DNA of 64,000 bases from positions 115,738-179,737 of the forward strand of contig DAMBYU010000008.1 of the NCBI GenBank assembly GCA_032051265.1, read 5' to 3'. The stretch's first letter is position 1. The number at the start of each line of letters is the position of its first letter. Source of the stretch: Dryocola sp032051265 (GTDB taxonomy: Bacteria; Pseudomonadota; Gammaproteobacteria; Enterobacterales; Enterobacteriaceae). Of this stretch, positions 1 through 8,057 are shown in pieces. The translations under genes and the position numbers were made by a program. The notes under the pieces are model-generated. The model worked only from the letters and a program-made list of their open reading frames with translations. It was not told the DNA's origin and ran no database searches.

Positions 1-96
1 ATGTCGGGGGAAACCCTCCTTGCGAAAAGCGGGATAGAGCGAAAGACAAAGACCGGGAACAAACTAAAGCGCCGAAGTCGGGCGCTTTAGTTTTTT
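1..96 (+). ncRNA. sraL: 3' part of a SraL (RyjA)-like small RNA, cut by the window edge
   Basis: In E. coli and Salmonella the Hfq-dependent small RNA SraL (RyjA) is encoded opposite the 3' end of soxR and ends in a terminator shared with soxR. Here the plus strand facing the end of soxR carries a non-coding stretch with a GGGGGAAACCCTCC segment followed by a strong hairpin and six T residues, at the expected place and in the expected direction. The 5' end lies outside the window. The call rests on position and the terminator, not on an alignment. Confidence 0.5.
61..96. terminator. Bidirectional terminator between soxR and the SraL-like RNA
   Basis: A perfect 13-bp stem (61-73 with 81-93) encloses a 7-nt loop. 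It is followed by a T run on the plus strand (91-96), and on the minus strand by TTTG plus the rest of a T-rich tail. The soxR stop codon (95-97) sits at the foot of the hairpin, so both converging transcripts can end here. Confidence 0.85.
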
Positions 97-550
97 AATC
101 TTCCAGCAGACGGGCGCCGGTCCCCTCTTCACCCAGCCTGTCGCCTGGGTTACGCAACGGGCAATCCGCACCGGATAAACAACCGCAGCCAATGCAGCCA
201 TCCAGCTCATCCCTTAATGCCGTCAGCGTATGAATGCGCCGATCCAGCTCTTCGCGCCAGAGAGATGAGAGCCTCTTCCAGTCGTTTTTATTGATGGATT
301 GCCCGTTCGGCAGCACGCCAAACGCATCGCCAATGGTCGCCAGAGGAATACCGATACGCTGAGCAATCTTGATGATGGCGACCGTGCGTAATACATCACG
401 CGTATAGCGCCGCTGGTTGCCGCTGTTACGGATACTTTTTATTAAGCCCTTACTTTCGTAAAAATGCAGCGCCGAAACCGCCACGCCGCTGCGCTTCGCC
501 ACCTCGCCCGGGGAGAGTAAGGATTTAAATCGGGGTGATTTCTTTTCCAA
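95..550 (-). CDS. soxR: Redox-sensitive transcriptional activator SoxR
   Basis: SoxR is a MerR-family dimer that senses redox-cycling agents through a [2Fe-2S] cluster and switches on soxS. The 151-residue protein has the N-terminal MerR helix-turn-helix (about residues 13-50, SPGEVAKRSGVAVSALHFYE), a dimerisation helix, and the cluster ligands C119, C122, C124 and C130 in the motif CIGCGC-x5-C. It is divergent from soxS, whose promoter holds the SoxR-binding palindrome. The reading frame matching E. coli SoxR (MEKK...) starts with TTG rather than ATG, and no in-frame ATG or GTG lies close upstream. A TTG start would keep SoxR levels low. The C-terminus is about three residues shorter than in E. 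coli. Confidence 0.97.
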   Translation of the reverse strand: MEKKSPRFKSLLSPGEVAKRSGVAVSALHFYESKGLIKSIRNSGNQRRYTRDVLRTVAIIKIAQRIGIPLATIGDAFGVLPNGQSINKNDWKRLSSLWREELDRRIHTLTALRDELDGCIGCGCLSGADCPLRNPGDRLGEEGTGARLLED

Positions 551-557
551 AATGCTC

Positions 558-588
558 TTTACCTCAAGTTAACTTGAGGAATTATACT
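558..588 (+). promoter_or_regulatory. soxS promoter with SoxR operator (sox box)
   Basis: A perfect 18-bp palindrome, cctcaagttaacttgagg (562-579), lies between a -35-like TTTACC (558-563) and a -10-like TATACT (583-588). The spacer is 19 bp. This overlong spacer with a centred palindrome is the hallmark of MerR/SoxR-activated promoters, which oxidised SoxR untwists. The motif is identical to the one I know from E. coli soxS. The soxR start codon lies only 11 bases from the palindrome, so SoxR also covers its own promoter. Confidence 0.93.
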
Positions 589-636
589 CTCCGGCAACAA
601 AACCTGCTAATCGAATACTTTGATTAAGGACGGCCC

Positions 637-960
637 ATGGCGCACCAGGACATCATTTACACGTTGACTGAATGGATTGATGAGCACATCGACCAGCCGC
701 TGAACATTGACGTGGTAGCAAAAAAGTCTGGTTATTCAAAGTGGTATCTGCAAAGAATGTTCCGCACCGTGATGCGCCAGACGCTGGGTGAATATATTCG
801 TCAGCGCCGTCTTTTGCTCGCGGCAAAAGAGCTGCGTACTACCCGCCGCCCTATCTTTGATATCGCGATGGATTACGGTTACGTGTCGCAACAAACGTTT
901 TCCCGGGTGTTCCGCCGTGAGTTTGACCGCACGCCAACCGATTACCGCCATCACGCCTGA
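637..960 (+). CDS. soxS: Superoxide response regulator SoxS (AraC/XylS family)
   Basis: SoxS is the small AraC-type activator that SoxR induces. It then activates sodA, zwf, fpr, micF, acrAB and other genes of the superoxide and antibiotic-resistance response. The 107 residues consist only of the two helix-turn-helix subdomains (about 8-55 and 58-104), with the family signature DIAMDYGYVSQQTFSRVFRREF near the C-terminus and no ligand-binding domain, as in E. coli SoxS, MarA and Rob. It starts 57 bases after the sox box. Its stop codon is one base from the stop of the convergent pdeC gene, so no terminator separates them. Confidence 0.97.
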   Translation: MAHQDIIYTLTEWIDEHIDQPLNIDVVAKKSGYSKWYLQRMFRTVMRQTLGEYIRQRRLLLAAKELRTTRRPIFDIAMDYGYVSQQTFSRVFRREFDRTPTDYRHHA

Positions 961-961
961 G

Positions 962-2560
962 CTAATCAGCAAACGCGAGGTTATTGCTGCTGCCTGGTCG
1001 ATACAGCCAGGCGATAAATTCCTGCGGGGGTAATGCTTTTGCGAAGTACCAACCCTGACAATATTGCACGCCGCGAGCCTGAAGCCAGTCGACCTGCTCC
1101 TGCGTCTCGACCCCTTCGGCGACGGTCTTAAGGTTCAGGCTGCGCGCCATGTTAATAATATGTTCAGCGATGAGATAACAGGCGCGGTCGGTAGTGAGAT
1201 GGTCGATAAAAGATTTATCTATTTTAAGGGTATCCACATTCAGAAACCGCAGGTTGTGCAAATTAGCATAACCTGTGCCGAAGTCATCAATAGCGATTTC
1301 AAACCCAGCCTGCCGGAACGCCTGAATAACCGGGCGGGTTTTCGGCACATCAATAAAGCCTCTTTCTGTGACTTCCACTTTTATTTGATCGGCATTGACC
1401 GTATATTTTTTAATTTTTTCTGCAAGCATTGCTACCAGCCGGGGGCAATGGAAATCTGTCGGGGATAAGTTAATAGAAATATATAGTTCAGGATGTTGCG
1501 CAAGAAATGCGCCAAAATCATTGAATACGGCATTAATCACATAGTCAGAGATCTTCTGAATCAGGCCTTCGGCTTCAGCGAGCGGAATGAAGCTGCCGGG
1601 ACTAATCCACTGCCCACCATAGCTCACCCAACGAAGAAGCGCTTCGGCGCCCACACACTTTCCGCTCTGGATATCAATAATCGGCTGGTAATGTAGCTTT
1701 AAATGATTTTTTTCAATGGCGCGCAGCAGCATACGCCGTGGTGAATTGTACTGCTGGCGGGTACGCGACCACATCAATAATATAATGATGCTACAGATAA
1801 TCCCTAAGGGTACGGTAAGCGTCAGCTGATGATACCACTCTTTATTAAAGTGCTCTTCAGAGGTTGAAACGATGACGGCAATGGGCCGGTGCTGGGATTT
1901 CTCGATGGTATAAACCCGGCCTTCATCAGTAAAAGATTTATCGTCTTTGGCAATTAATTCGTGCAGTCGGTTGGTATTAAACGGCTCGCTTAACGAGAAA
2001 AACTCTTTGGTGACAGTATCATATGCGCCATAAGTTAAACTATGGTCATCGGACATTACATCGGCATAGGTGCGCGGGTTTACTACCACAATAATATTAC
2101 CCTGCTGCATATACGTCATTTTATGACCGGTATAAAATGGCGTATCCAGATAATAGAATATTGAAATATCAGGCTCGCGAGTGTAATTAGCGACGGGAGC
2201 TGAAAAGGGTATCGAAGGTTTATAAACAGTAGAGCAAATAAATTGATTTCCACGGGCATAAATCAGATCTTCGACATACAGTTTGCTGCGGGCAATATCC
2301 TGTAATTTTAGCATATGTTCAGGGCTACAGACCGGACCTGTATACGGCTGTGCTTCATGCTGAGCCGCGTCAACGTGCTGAATGACGATCTCTGTTTTTT
2401 CGATGACTAATTGTGCGAAAGAGCGAAGATGATGCTGCGTCTCACTGGAGGCGCGAACATGCGCAAAGTATACCGCCAACAGGATGGGCAAACATACCGT
2501 CAGCATAAAACCAGAAGTACGTAAAATACGCAGATAAATCCGTTCTGTCATGGTAGTCAC
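962..2560 (-). CDS. pdeC: Membrane c-di-GMP phosphodiesterase with CSS-motif sensor and EAL domain
   Basis: Orthologue of E. coli PdeC (YjcC), which degrades cyclic di-GMP and responds to the redox state of periplasmic cysteines. An N-terminal membrane helix (about 13-33) precedes a periplasmic CSS domain with the paired cysteines of ...PVCSPEH and FICSTV. A second membrane helix (about 247-266) leads to a cytoplasmic EAL domain. The catalytic signatures are AEALLRW, SINLSP, DDFGTGY and AEGVET, so the enzyme should be active. No GGDEF domain is present. It converges on soxS, the same neighbour as in E. coli, and is followed on its strand by soxR beyond soxS. Length (532) is close to the E. 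coli 528. Confidence 0.93.
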   Translation of the reverse strand: MTTMTERIYLRILRTSGFMLTVCLPILLAVYFAHVRASSETQHHLRSFAQLVIEKTEIVIQHVDAAQHEAQPYTGPVCSPEHMLKLQDIARSKLYVEDLIYARGNQFICSTVYKPSIPFSAPVANYTREPDISIFYYLDTPFYTGHKMTYMQQGNIIVVVNPRTYADVMSDDHSLTYGAYDTVTKEFFSLSEPFNTNRLHELIAKDDKSFTDEGRVYTIEKSQHRPIAVIVSTSEEHFNKEWYHQLTLTVPLGIICSIIILLMWSRTRQQYNSPRRMLLRAIEKNHLKLHYQPIIDIQSGKCVGAEALLRWVSYGGQWISPGSFIPLAEAEGLIQKISDYVINAVFNDFGAFLAQHPELYISINLSPTDFHCPRLVAMLAEKIKKYTVNADQIKVEVTERGFIDVPKTRPVIQAFRQAGFEIAIDDFGTGYANLHNLRFLNVDTLKIDKSFIDHLTTDRACYLIAEHIINMARSLNLKTVAEGVETQEQVDWLQARGVQYCQGWYFAKALPPQEFIAWLYRPGSSNNLAFAD

Positions 2561-3097
2561 ATGTCCCTGCTATTACCGCCTGTTGTCGTTTAACTGGAAC
2601 AAACCTGTAAGCCGCCGATTACGTTGCATGAATAATCATCCATTAGCAATAGACTTTTTATTCTTAACGGCAAAGGGGAGATGAAAATAAAAAAAGTTGC
2701 GCAAAAAAACAGGTGTTCATGACGCGATATTTAATCTGGCAGCAGAGATATGTTTATTATCTTTATTTAAATAGCAGAGAATAATTTATTAAGTAAAATC
2801 ACAGCGCGCATGAATGTTAACAATAGCCGCGCTGAAAAATGCCTGTCTCCTGACACAACGTGTGTTTTTTCCCTCTTTGGAGCCGCCGCCTGGCAGGGAA
2901 ACCGCGCAAAAAACAGCCCATACATCTGGCGATTAAAAAGACAAATGTGATAAACTTCACAAACTTCATGCAACAACGATTTATTTTACATTTTTTTGCA
3001 AAACTTATCCTCCTGACGGCTCCCGCATCGTCTTTTTTGGCGCCTGCCTTTGTAGCGGCCGTTATGCCTGATAAGTTGCCTTAAGAGGATTGGTTTC
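2561..3097. other. AT-rich intergenic region between pdeC and yjcB
   Basis: These 537 bases lie between the divergent starts of pdeC and yjcB and must carry both promoters. I see no convincing gene: the short open frames here have no family resemblance and no good ribosome site. A stretch around 2955-3000 with ATTTTTT-type runs may be promoter DNA. yjcB has a plausible ribosome site (AAGAGGA) just before its ATG. Confidence 0.5.
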
Positions 3098-3379
3098 ATG
3101 ACTACCATCACCACCGGCGTGTTACTGATGCGCTGGCCATTGTTTAGTGCAGTTCTGATGTTTCTTGCCAGCACCTTAAATATTCAGTTTCGTAAATCTG
3201 ACTATGCGTTTCTGGCGGTGGTGAGCAGCGGGCTGGGGATCGCCGCAGCATTGTGGTTTGCTACCGGACTGTTAGGCCTGACGGCTGCAGACTTCGCGGT
3301 GATGTGGGCATCTTTTAAAGAGGTGATGGTCGAAATCTCAAGCCACGCGCCGCCAGAATGGCCGATGGTCATTACCTGA
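3098..3379 (+). CDS. yjcB: YjcB family small membrane protein
   Basis: A 93-residue hydrophobic protein the same length as E. coli YjcB and recognisably the same (TTGVLLMRW...FLASTLNIQFRKSDY...SSGLG). Two or three membrane segments are visible (about 9-26, 37-62). The C-terminus ends PPEWPMVIT, as in the E. coli protein. Its function is unknown. It occupies the same position next to ssb as in E. coli and ends in a terminator shared with ssb. Confidence 0.85.
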   Translation: MTTITTGVLLMRWPLFSAVLMFLASTLNIQFRKSDYAFLAVVSSGLGIAAALWFATGLLGLTAADFAVMWASFKEVMVEISSHAPPEWPMVIT

Positions 3380-3407
3380 GTGGTAAGGCTCAAAGCGGTC
3401 GCTAAAC

Positions 3408-3441
3408 AAAAACCCCCGCCGGAAAACTGCGGGGGTTTTTG
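3408..3441. terminator. Bidirectional terminator between yjcB and ssb
   Basis: A GC-rich stem (AAACCCCCGC pairing with GCGGGGGTTT) flanked by an A run on the left and a T run on the right, lying between the convergent stops of yjcB (3379) and ssb (3473). It can serve both strands. Confidence 0.88.
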
Positions 3442-3472
3442 ATGTCTTAAGCGACGCGCTTTCTGAACGGGA

Positions 3473-4015
3473 TCAGAATGGAATATCGTCGTCAAAATCC
3501 ATCGGTGGTTCATTGTTCGACGGCGCTGGAGCATTCTGCTGCTGCGGACGAGACTGCGCGCCACCGCTGAACTGATTGCCGCCCTGTGGCTGCTGAGGCT
3601 GGCCCCAGCCGCCCTGCTGTTGCCCACCGTTGCCGCCGCCAGCCGGTGCGCCTGCACCCCCGCCCGCACGGCCACCCAGCATCTGCATGGTGCCGCCCAC
3701 GTTTACCACGACTTCGGTGGTGTATTTTTCAACGCCAGCCTGGTCGGTCCATTTGCGCGTCTGCAGCGCGCCTTCGATATAAACCTGGGAACCTTTACGC
3801 AGGTATTCGCCTGCCACTTCCGCCAGTTTGCCGAACAGCACAACGCGGTGCCATTCAGTTTTCTCTTTGGTTTCGCCGGTTTGCTTGTCGCGCCAGGACT
3901 CTGACGTGGCCAGGGTAATGTTGGCAACTGCGCCACCATTTGGCATGTAGCGTACTTCCGGGTCCTGACCCAGATTCCCGACGAGAATCACCTTGTTTAC
4001 GCCTCTGCTGGCCAT
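3473..4015 (-). CDS. ssb: Single-stranded DNA-binding protein
   Basis: SSB coats single-stranded DNA in replication, recombination and repair. The OB-fold occupies about residues 1-112 (MASRGVNKVILVGNLGQDPEVRY...). A Gly/Pro/Gln-rich linker follows, then the acidic tip MDFDDDIPF, which docks partner proteins such as PriA, RecQ and the Pol III chi subunit. The length of 180 is close to the 178 of E. coli. It is divergent from uvrA across a region with a LexA box, so both genes are likely SOS-responsive. Confidence 0.97.
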   Translation of the reverse strand: MASRGVNKVILVGNLGQDPEVRYMPNGGAVANITLATSESWRDKQTGETKEKTEWHRVVLFGKLAEVAGEYLRKGSQVYIEGALQTRKWTDQAGVEKYTTEVVVNVGGTMQMLGGRAGGGAGAPAGGGNGGQQQGGWGQPQQPQGGNQFSGGAQSRPQQQNAPAPSNNEPPMDFDDDIPF

Positions 4016-4139
4016 GATCGTGTCTCCTGAAACGTTTTATGAATAGTGTAAACCCTCGATTCTACCATGCCACCCCCAATGTTTATAGCTGCGGGATCTA
4101 TTCCAGAATCTCGGGGCATTATACATCATTGCATTAAAG

Positions 4140-4159
4140 CACTGGATATCCATTCAGGT
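4140..4159. promoter_or_regulatory. LexA box between ssb and uvrA
   Basis: The sequence cactggatatccattcaggt has the CTG-N10-CAG spacing of a LexA operator and differs at only a few positions from the known E. coli uvrA box. The left half is CTGG instead of CTGT, so binding may be moderate. It sits 81 bases before uvrA and 125 before ssb. Confidence 0.75.
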
Positions 4160-4240
4160 TTTCTTGTGTCATAATTAGCCGTTTATGATCGCCGGTGGCA
4201 TCATGCGGCCGGGCAAAAGCGTTTAATCCGGGAAAGGTGA

Positions 4241-7066
4241 ATGGATAAGATCGAAGTTCGGGGCGCCCGCACCCATAATCTCAAGAATATCAATCTCGTG
4301 ATCCCTCGCGACAAGCTGATTGTCGTGACCGGGCTTTCGGGTTCTGGCAAATCCTCACTGGCTTTCGACACCTTATACGCTGAGGGACAACGACGTTACG
4401 TTGAGTCTCTCTCCGCCTATGCGCGTCAGTTCCTGTCATTGATGGAAAAGCCAGATGTTGACCACATCGAAGGGTTGTCGCCTGCGATTTCTATCGAACA
4501 GAAATCCACATCGCATAACCCGCGATCTACCGTTGGCACCATTACTGAAATCCACGACTACCTGCGTCTGCTGTATGCACGCGTGGGTGAACCGCGCTGC
4601 CCGGACCATAATGTTCCGCTCGCGGCGCAAACCGTCAGCCAGATGGTGGATAATGTACTGGCCCAGCCGGAAGGCCGCCGCCTGATGCTGCTTGCGCCCA
4701 TCATTAAGGACCGTAAGGGCGAGCACGCCAAGACGCTGGAAAACCTCGCAAGCCAGGGTTATATCCGCGCCCGTATCGATGGCGAGGTGTGCGATCTTTC
4801 CGATCCACCGAAGCTTGAGCTACAGAAAAAACATACCATTGAAGTGGTCGTGGATCGTTTCAAAGTGCGCGAAGATATCGGCCAGCGTCTGGCAGAATCT
4901 TTTGAAACTGCGCTTGAGCTCTCCGGCGGTTCCGCTGTGGTAGCCGATATGGACGACGAAAAGGCCGAAGAACTGCTGTTCTCCGCCAACTTCGCCTGCC
5001 CTATTTGCGGCTACAGCATGCGCGAATTAGAACCGCGCCTGTTCTCGTTCAACAACCCGGCTGGCGCATGTCCAACCTGCGACGGTCTGGGCGTTCAGCA
5101 GTATTTCGATCCGGATCGCGTGGTGCAAAATGGCGAACTTTCGCTGGCCGGCGGCGCCATCCGCGGCTGGGATCGCCGCAACTTCTACTACTTCACCATG
5201 CTGCGTTCGCTCGCCGAGCACTACAAATTCGACGTGGAAACCCCCTGGGACGATCTGAGCGCGTCGGTAAAAAGCGTCGTGCTGAACGGTTCCGGTAAGG
5301 AAACCGTCGAATTCAAATATATGAACGACCGTGGCGATACCTCCGTGCGCCGCCATCCGTTCGAAGGCGTGCTGCACAACATGGAGCGCCGCTACAAAGA
5401 GACGGAATCTTCCGCAGTACGCGAAGAGCTGGCGAAGTTCATCAGCAACCGCCCTTGCGCCAGCTGTGAAGGCACTCGTCTGCGTCGCGAAGCTCGCCAT
5501 GTGTTTGTTGAAAACACCCCGTTGCCGACTATTTCCGATATGAGCATCGGCCATGCGATGGACTTCTTCCAGAACATGAAGCTCAGCGGCCAGCGCGCGC
5601 AGATTGCGGAAAAAGTGCTTAAAGAGATTGGCGACCGCCTGAAATTCCTCGTCAACGTAGGCCTGAATTATCTTTCACTTTCCCGCTCAGCAGAAACGTT
5701 GTCCGGTGGCGAAGCCCAGCGTATTCGTCTGGCAAGCCAGATCGGCGCCGGGCTGGTTGGCGTAATGTACGTGCTGGATGAGCCGTCCATCGGCCTGCAC
5801 CAGCGCGATAACGAACGCCTGCTCGAAACGCTGATTCACCTGCGTAATCTCGGCAACACCGTAATCGTGGTCGAGCACGACGAAGACGCCATTCGCGCAG
5901 CTGACCACATCATTGATATCGGTCCGGGCGCTGGCGTGCACGGCGGCCAGGTCGTTGCTGAAGGCACCATGCAGGATATTATGGATGTGCCGGAATCCCT
6001 GACCGGTCAGTACCTGAGCGGCAAACGTGAAATTGCCGTGCCCAAAAACCGCGTACCCGCCGATCCGGAAAAAGTGCTGAAGCTGGTTGGCGCGCGAGGC
6101 AACAACCTCAAAGACGTTACCCTGACGCTGCCGGTAGGCCTGTTTACCTGTATCACCGGGGTCTCCGGCTCGGGTAAATCGACGCTGATTAACGATACAC
6201 TGTTCCCGATTGCACAGCGCCAGCTCAACGGCGCCACCATTGCAGAACCGGCAGCCTATCGCGATGTCCACGGGCTCGAGCACTTCGATAAAGTCATCGA
6301 CATTGACCAGAGCCCGATTGGCCGCACCCCACGTTCCAACCCGGCGACATATACCGGCGTGTTCACGCCAGTACGCGAGCTGTTTGCCGGTGTGCCGGAA
6401 TCTCGTGCGCGCGGTTATACGCCGGGTCGCTTCAGCTTTAACGTGCGTGGCGGGCGCTGTGAAGCCTGTCAGGGTGATGGCGTGATCAAAGTCGAAATGC
6501 ACTTCCTGCCGGATATCTACGTGCCTTGCGACCAGTGCAAAGGCAAGCGCTATAACCGTGAAACGCTGGAGATTAAGTACAAAGGCAAAAGCATCCATGA
6601 AGTGCTGGATATGACCATTGAAGACGCGCGCGCTTTCTTTGATGCCGTACCAGCGCTGGCGCGTAAGCTGCAAACGCTTATTGACGTGGGCTTGTCTTAC
6701 ATCCGCCTGGGCCAGTCAGCCACCACGCTGTCCGGCGGTGAAGCGCAGCGTGTGAAGCTGGCGCGTGAGCTTTCCAAGCGCGGCACCGGGCAAACGCTCT
6801 ATATTCTCGATGAGCCGACAACCGGTTTGCACTTCGCGGATATTCAGCAGCTGCTTGAGGTGTTGCATCAGCTCAGAGACCAGGGAAATACCATTGTGGT
6901 TATCGAACATAATCTGGACGTGGTGAAAACTGCGGACTGGATTGTCGATCTTGGCCCGGAAGGCGGCAGCGGCGGCGGTGAAATTCTCGTCTCCGGCACG
7001 CCGGAAACGGTCGCCACTTGCGAAGCCTCGCATACCGCACGCTTCCTCAAGCCATTGCTGAAATAA
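4241..7066 (+). CDS. uvrA: Excinuclease ABC subunit UvrA
   Basis: UvrA is the damage-sensing ATPase dimer of nucleotide excision repair that loads UvrB at lesions. The 941 residues contain two ABC ATPase modules, each with a Walker A (GLSGSGKSS near residue 31; GVSGSGKST near 640), an ABC signature (LSGGEAQRIRLA and LSGGEAQRVKLA) and a Walker B (YVLDEPSIGLH and YILDEPTTGLH). The zinc modules are visible as CPICG...CPTC and CEACQGDG...CDQCKGKRYN. Length and sequence match E. coli UvrA (940). It has its own promoter region with a LexA box. The stop codon abuts that of convergent yjbR with no base between them. Confidence 0.98.
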   Translation: MDKIEVRGARTHNLKNINLVIPRDKLIVVTGLSGSGKSSLAFDTLYAEGQRRYVESLSAYARQFLSLMEKPDVDHIEGLSPAISIEQKSTSHNPRSTVGTITEIHDYLRLLYARVGEPRCPDHNVPLAAQTVSQMVDNVLAQPEGRRLMLLAPIIKDRKGEHAKTLENLASQGYIRARIDGEVCDLSDPPKLELQKKHTIEVVVDRFKVREDIGQRLAESFETALELSGGSAVVADMDDEKAEELLFSANFACPICGYSMRELEPRLFSFNNPAGACPTCDGLGVQQYFDPDRVVQNGELSLAGGAIRGWDRRNFYYFTMLRSLAEHYKFDVETPWDDLSASVKSVVLNGSGKETVEFKYMNDRGDTSVRRHPFEGVLHNMERRYKETESSAVREELAKFISNRPCASCEGTRLRREARHVFVENTPLPTISDMSIGHAMDFFQNMKLSGQRAQIAEKVLKEIGDRLKFLVNVGLNYLSLSRSAETLSGGEAQRIRLASQIGAGLVGVMYVLDEPSIGLHQRDNERLLETLIHLRNLGNTVIVVEHDEDAIRAADHIIDIGPGAGVHGGQVVAEGTMQDIMDVPESLTGQYLSGKREIAVPKNRVPADPEKVLKLVGARGNNLKDVTLTLPVGLFTCITGVSGSGKSTLINDTLFPIAQRQLNGATIAEPAAYRDVHGLEHFDKVIDIDQSPIGRTPRSNPATYTGVFTPVRELFAGVPESRARGYTPGRFSFNVRGGRCEACQGDGVIKVEMHFLPDIYVPCDQCKGKRYNRETLEIKYKGKSIHEVLDMTIEDARAFFDAVPALARKLQTLIDVGLSYIRLGQSATTLSGGEAQRVKLARELSKRGTGQTLYILDEPTTGLHFADIQQLLEVLHQLRDQGNTIVVIEHNLDVVKTADWIVDLGPEGGSGGGEILVSGTPETVATCEASHTARFLKPLLK

Positions 7067-7420
7067 TCAGCCAGAAAGCTGCTGCCTGGTCTGTTCGGGC
7101 AGCAGCGATAGCGCCTGCTGATACGAAGCATCCACCAGATAATAGATCTGCGAATCCCGTAGCGTCCCATCCAGATAAACCGTGCTCCAGTGCGCCTTAT
7201 TTAAATGCGCGCTGGGAAAAACGTCTTTGTGGCTTTCCCGCAGCAAATCTGCAAGTTCCGGGCTCGTTTTTAACGATACCGCCGGGCGCTCTTCCACGTC
7301 ATGTACCATGGCATAAAGCACATCCGCTACTTTAATCTGCGTGGCTTTCCAGTCGCTATGAACGCTCTGCTCGGCCCCCGGCTTGTTCATGCAGTACTGC
7401 AATAGCTCCGAATTGGTCAT
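7067..7420 (-). CDS. yjbR: YjbR family DNA-binding-like protein
   Basis: A 117-residue MmcQ/YjbR family protein whose fold resembles the double-wing motif of type II restriction enzymes and DNA-binding domains. Its cellular role is not established. The true start is the ATG at 7420 (MTNSELLQYCMNKPGAEQSV), which has a good ribosome site (AAGGGGA); the open frame runs further upstream into yjbQ without support. The conserved HLNKAHWSTVYLDG segment is present. It follows yjbQ after two bases, so the two are surely cotranscribed. Confidence 0.88.
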   Translation of the reverse strand: MTNSELLQYCMNKPGAEQSVHSDWKATQIKVADVLYAMVHDVEERPAVSLKTSPELADLLRESHKDVFPSAHLNKAHWSTVYLDGTLRDSQIYYLVDASYQQALSLLPEQTRQQLSG

Positions 7421-7422
7421 TT

Positions 7423-7839
7423 TTATTCCCCTTGTAGTGTGGCAATTATTTTGCGGGGACCACCGTGAATACGATGCTCTCCCAGCCAGATCCCCTGCCA
7501 TGTGCCCAGTTGTACCTGCCCTCGATGAACGGGCAGCAGTAACGACACGCCCAATAAGGATGATTTGATATGCGACGGCATGTCATCCGGGCCCTCATAA
7601 TCATGTTCGTAGGCGGCATTGTCCGGCACGGTTTTTAAAAAATGCCTTTCCATATCCTGGCGCACGGTCGGGTCACAATTTTCATTCAGGGTCAGGGAGG
7701 CGGAAGTATGCTGGAGCAGAAGATGCAGCAGCCCGGTTTGCACCTCAGAAAGCCGGAACAACTGCCCGAGGAGTTCATCAGTAACGAGGTGAAAACCGCG
7801 GGATTTGGCGTTTAAGGTGAGGGTCTGTTGAAACCACAT
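7423..7839 (-). CDS. yjbQ: UPF0047 family protein YjbQ
   Basis: A 138-residue member of the UPF0047/YjbQ family, the same length as E. coli YjbQ. The E. coli protein has weak thiamine-phosphate synthase activity in vitro and its physiological role is open. Family hallmarks seen are LHLLLQHTSASLTLNEN, VRQDMERHF, the HIKSSLLG motif and the ending LGTWQGIWLGEHRIHGGPRKI. It is the first gene of a two-gene unit with yjbR. Confidence 0.9.
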   Translation of the reverse strand: MWFQQTLTLNAKSRGFHLVTDELLGQLFRLSEVQTGLLHLLLQHTSASLTLNENCDPTVRQDMERHFLKTVPDNAAYEHDYEGPDDMPSHIKSSLLGVSLLLPVHRGQVQLGTWQGIWLGEHRIHGGPRKIIATLQGE

Positions 7840-7952
7840 ACTTTGCTCCAGATAAATTTGCGCTCAACTAAGTGTGCGAGCAACTTGCCAAAAGGTAAAA
7901 CCCGACGGGTGAATTTTGCTGAAAAAAAGCGACGGGCTGGCGTGCATCGCCT

Positions 7953-7984
7953 TGTAGCGGGTGAATAAGCGAAGCGCTATCCAC
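7953..7984. repeat. Single REP-like palindromic unit
   Basis: The stretch CTTGTAGCGGGTGAATAAGC followed by GAAGCGCTATCCAC resembles Klebsiella/Enterobacter REP units (GTAGgCGGgTAAGCGnAGCGCCAcCC). It lies in the 218-base gap between yjbQ and tyrB. Recognised by eye from the pattern only. Confidence 0.5.
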
Positions 7985-7999
7985 AGGCAGGAGACAGTT

Positions 8000-8030
8000 A
8001 AAAAGGCGGCTAAAATTGCCTCGCCGCCGT
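8000..8030 (-). terminator. Terminator after tyrB
   Basis: Read on the minus strand, a GGCGGC/GCCGCC stem is followed by five T residues, 28 bases after the tyrB stop codon. Confidence 0.7.
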
Positions 8031-8057
8031 GGAAAGGAAAATATCGTTAGTAAGTGC

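Noticed and set aside
2767..3084. Small open frames in the pdeC-yjcB gap
   Set aside because: No ribosome sites, no similarity and AT-rich promoter-like DNA.
5687..6673. 328-codon open frame antisense to uvrA
   Set aside because: It lies wholly inside a conserved gene in the complementary frame, has low-complexity composition and resembles no protein I know.
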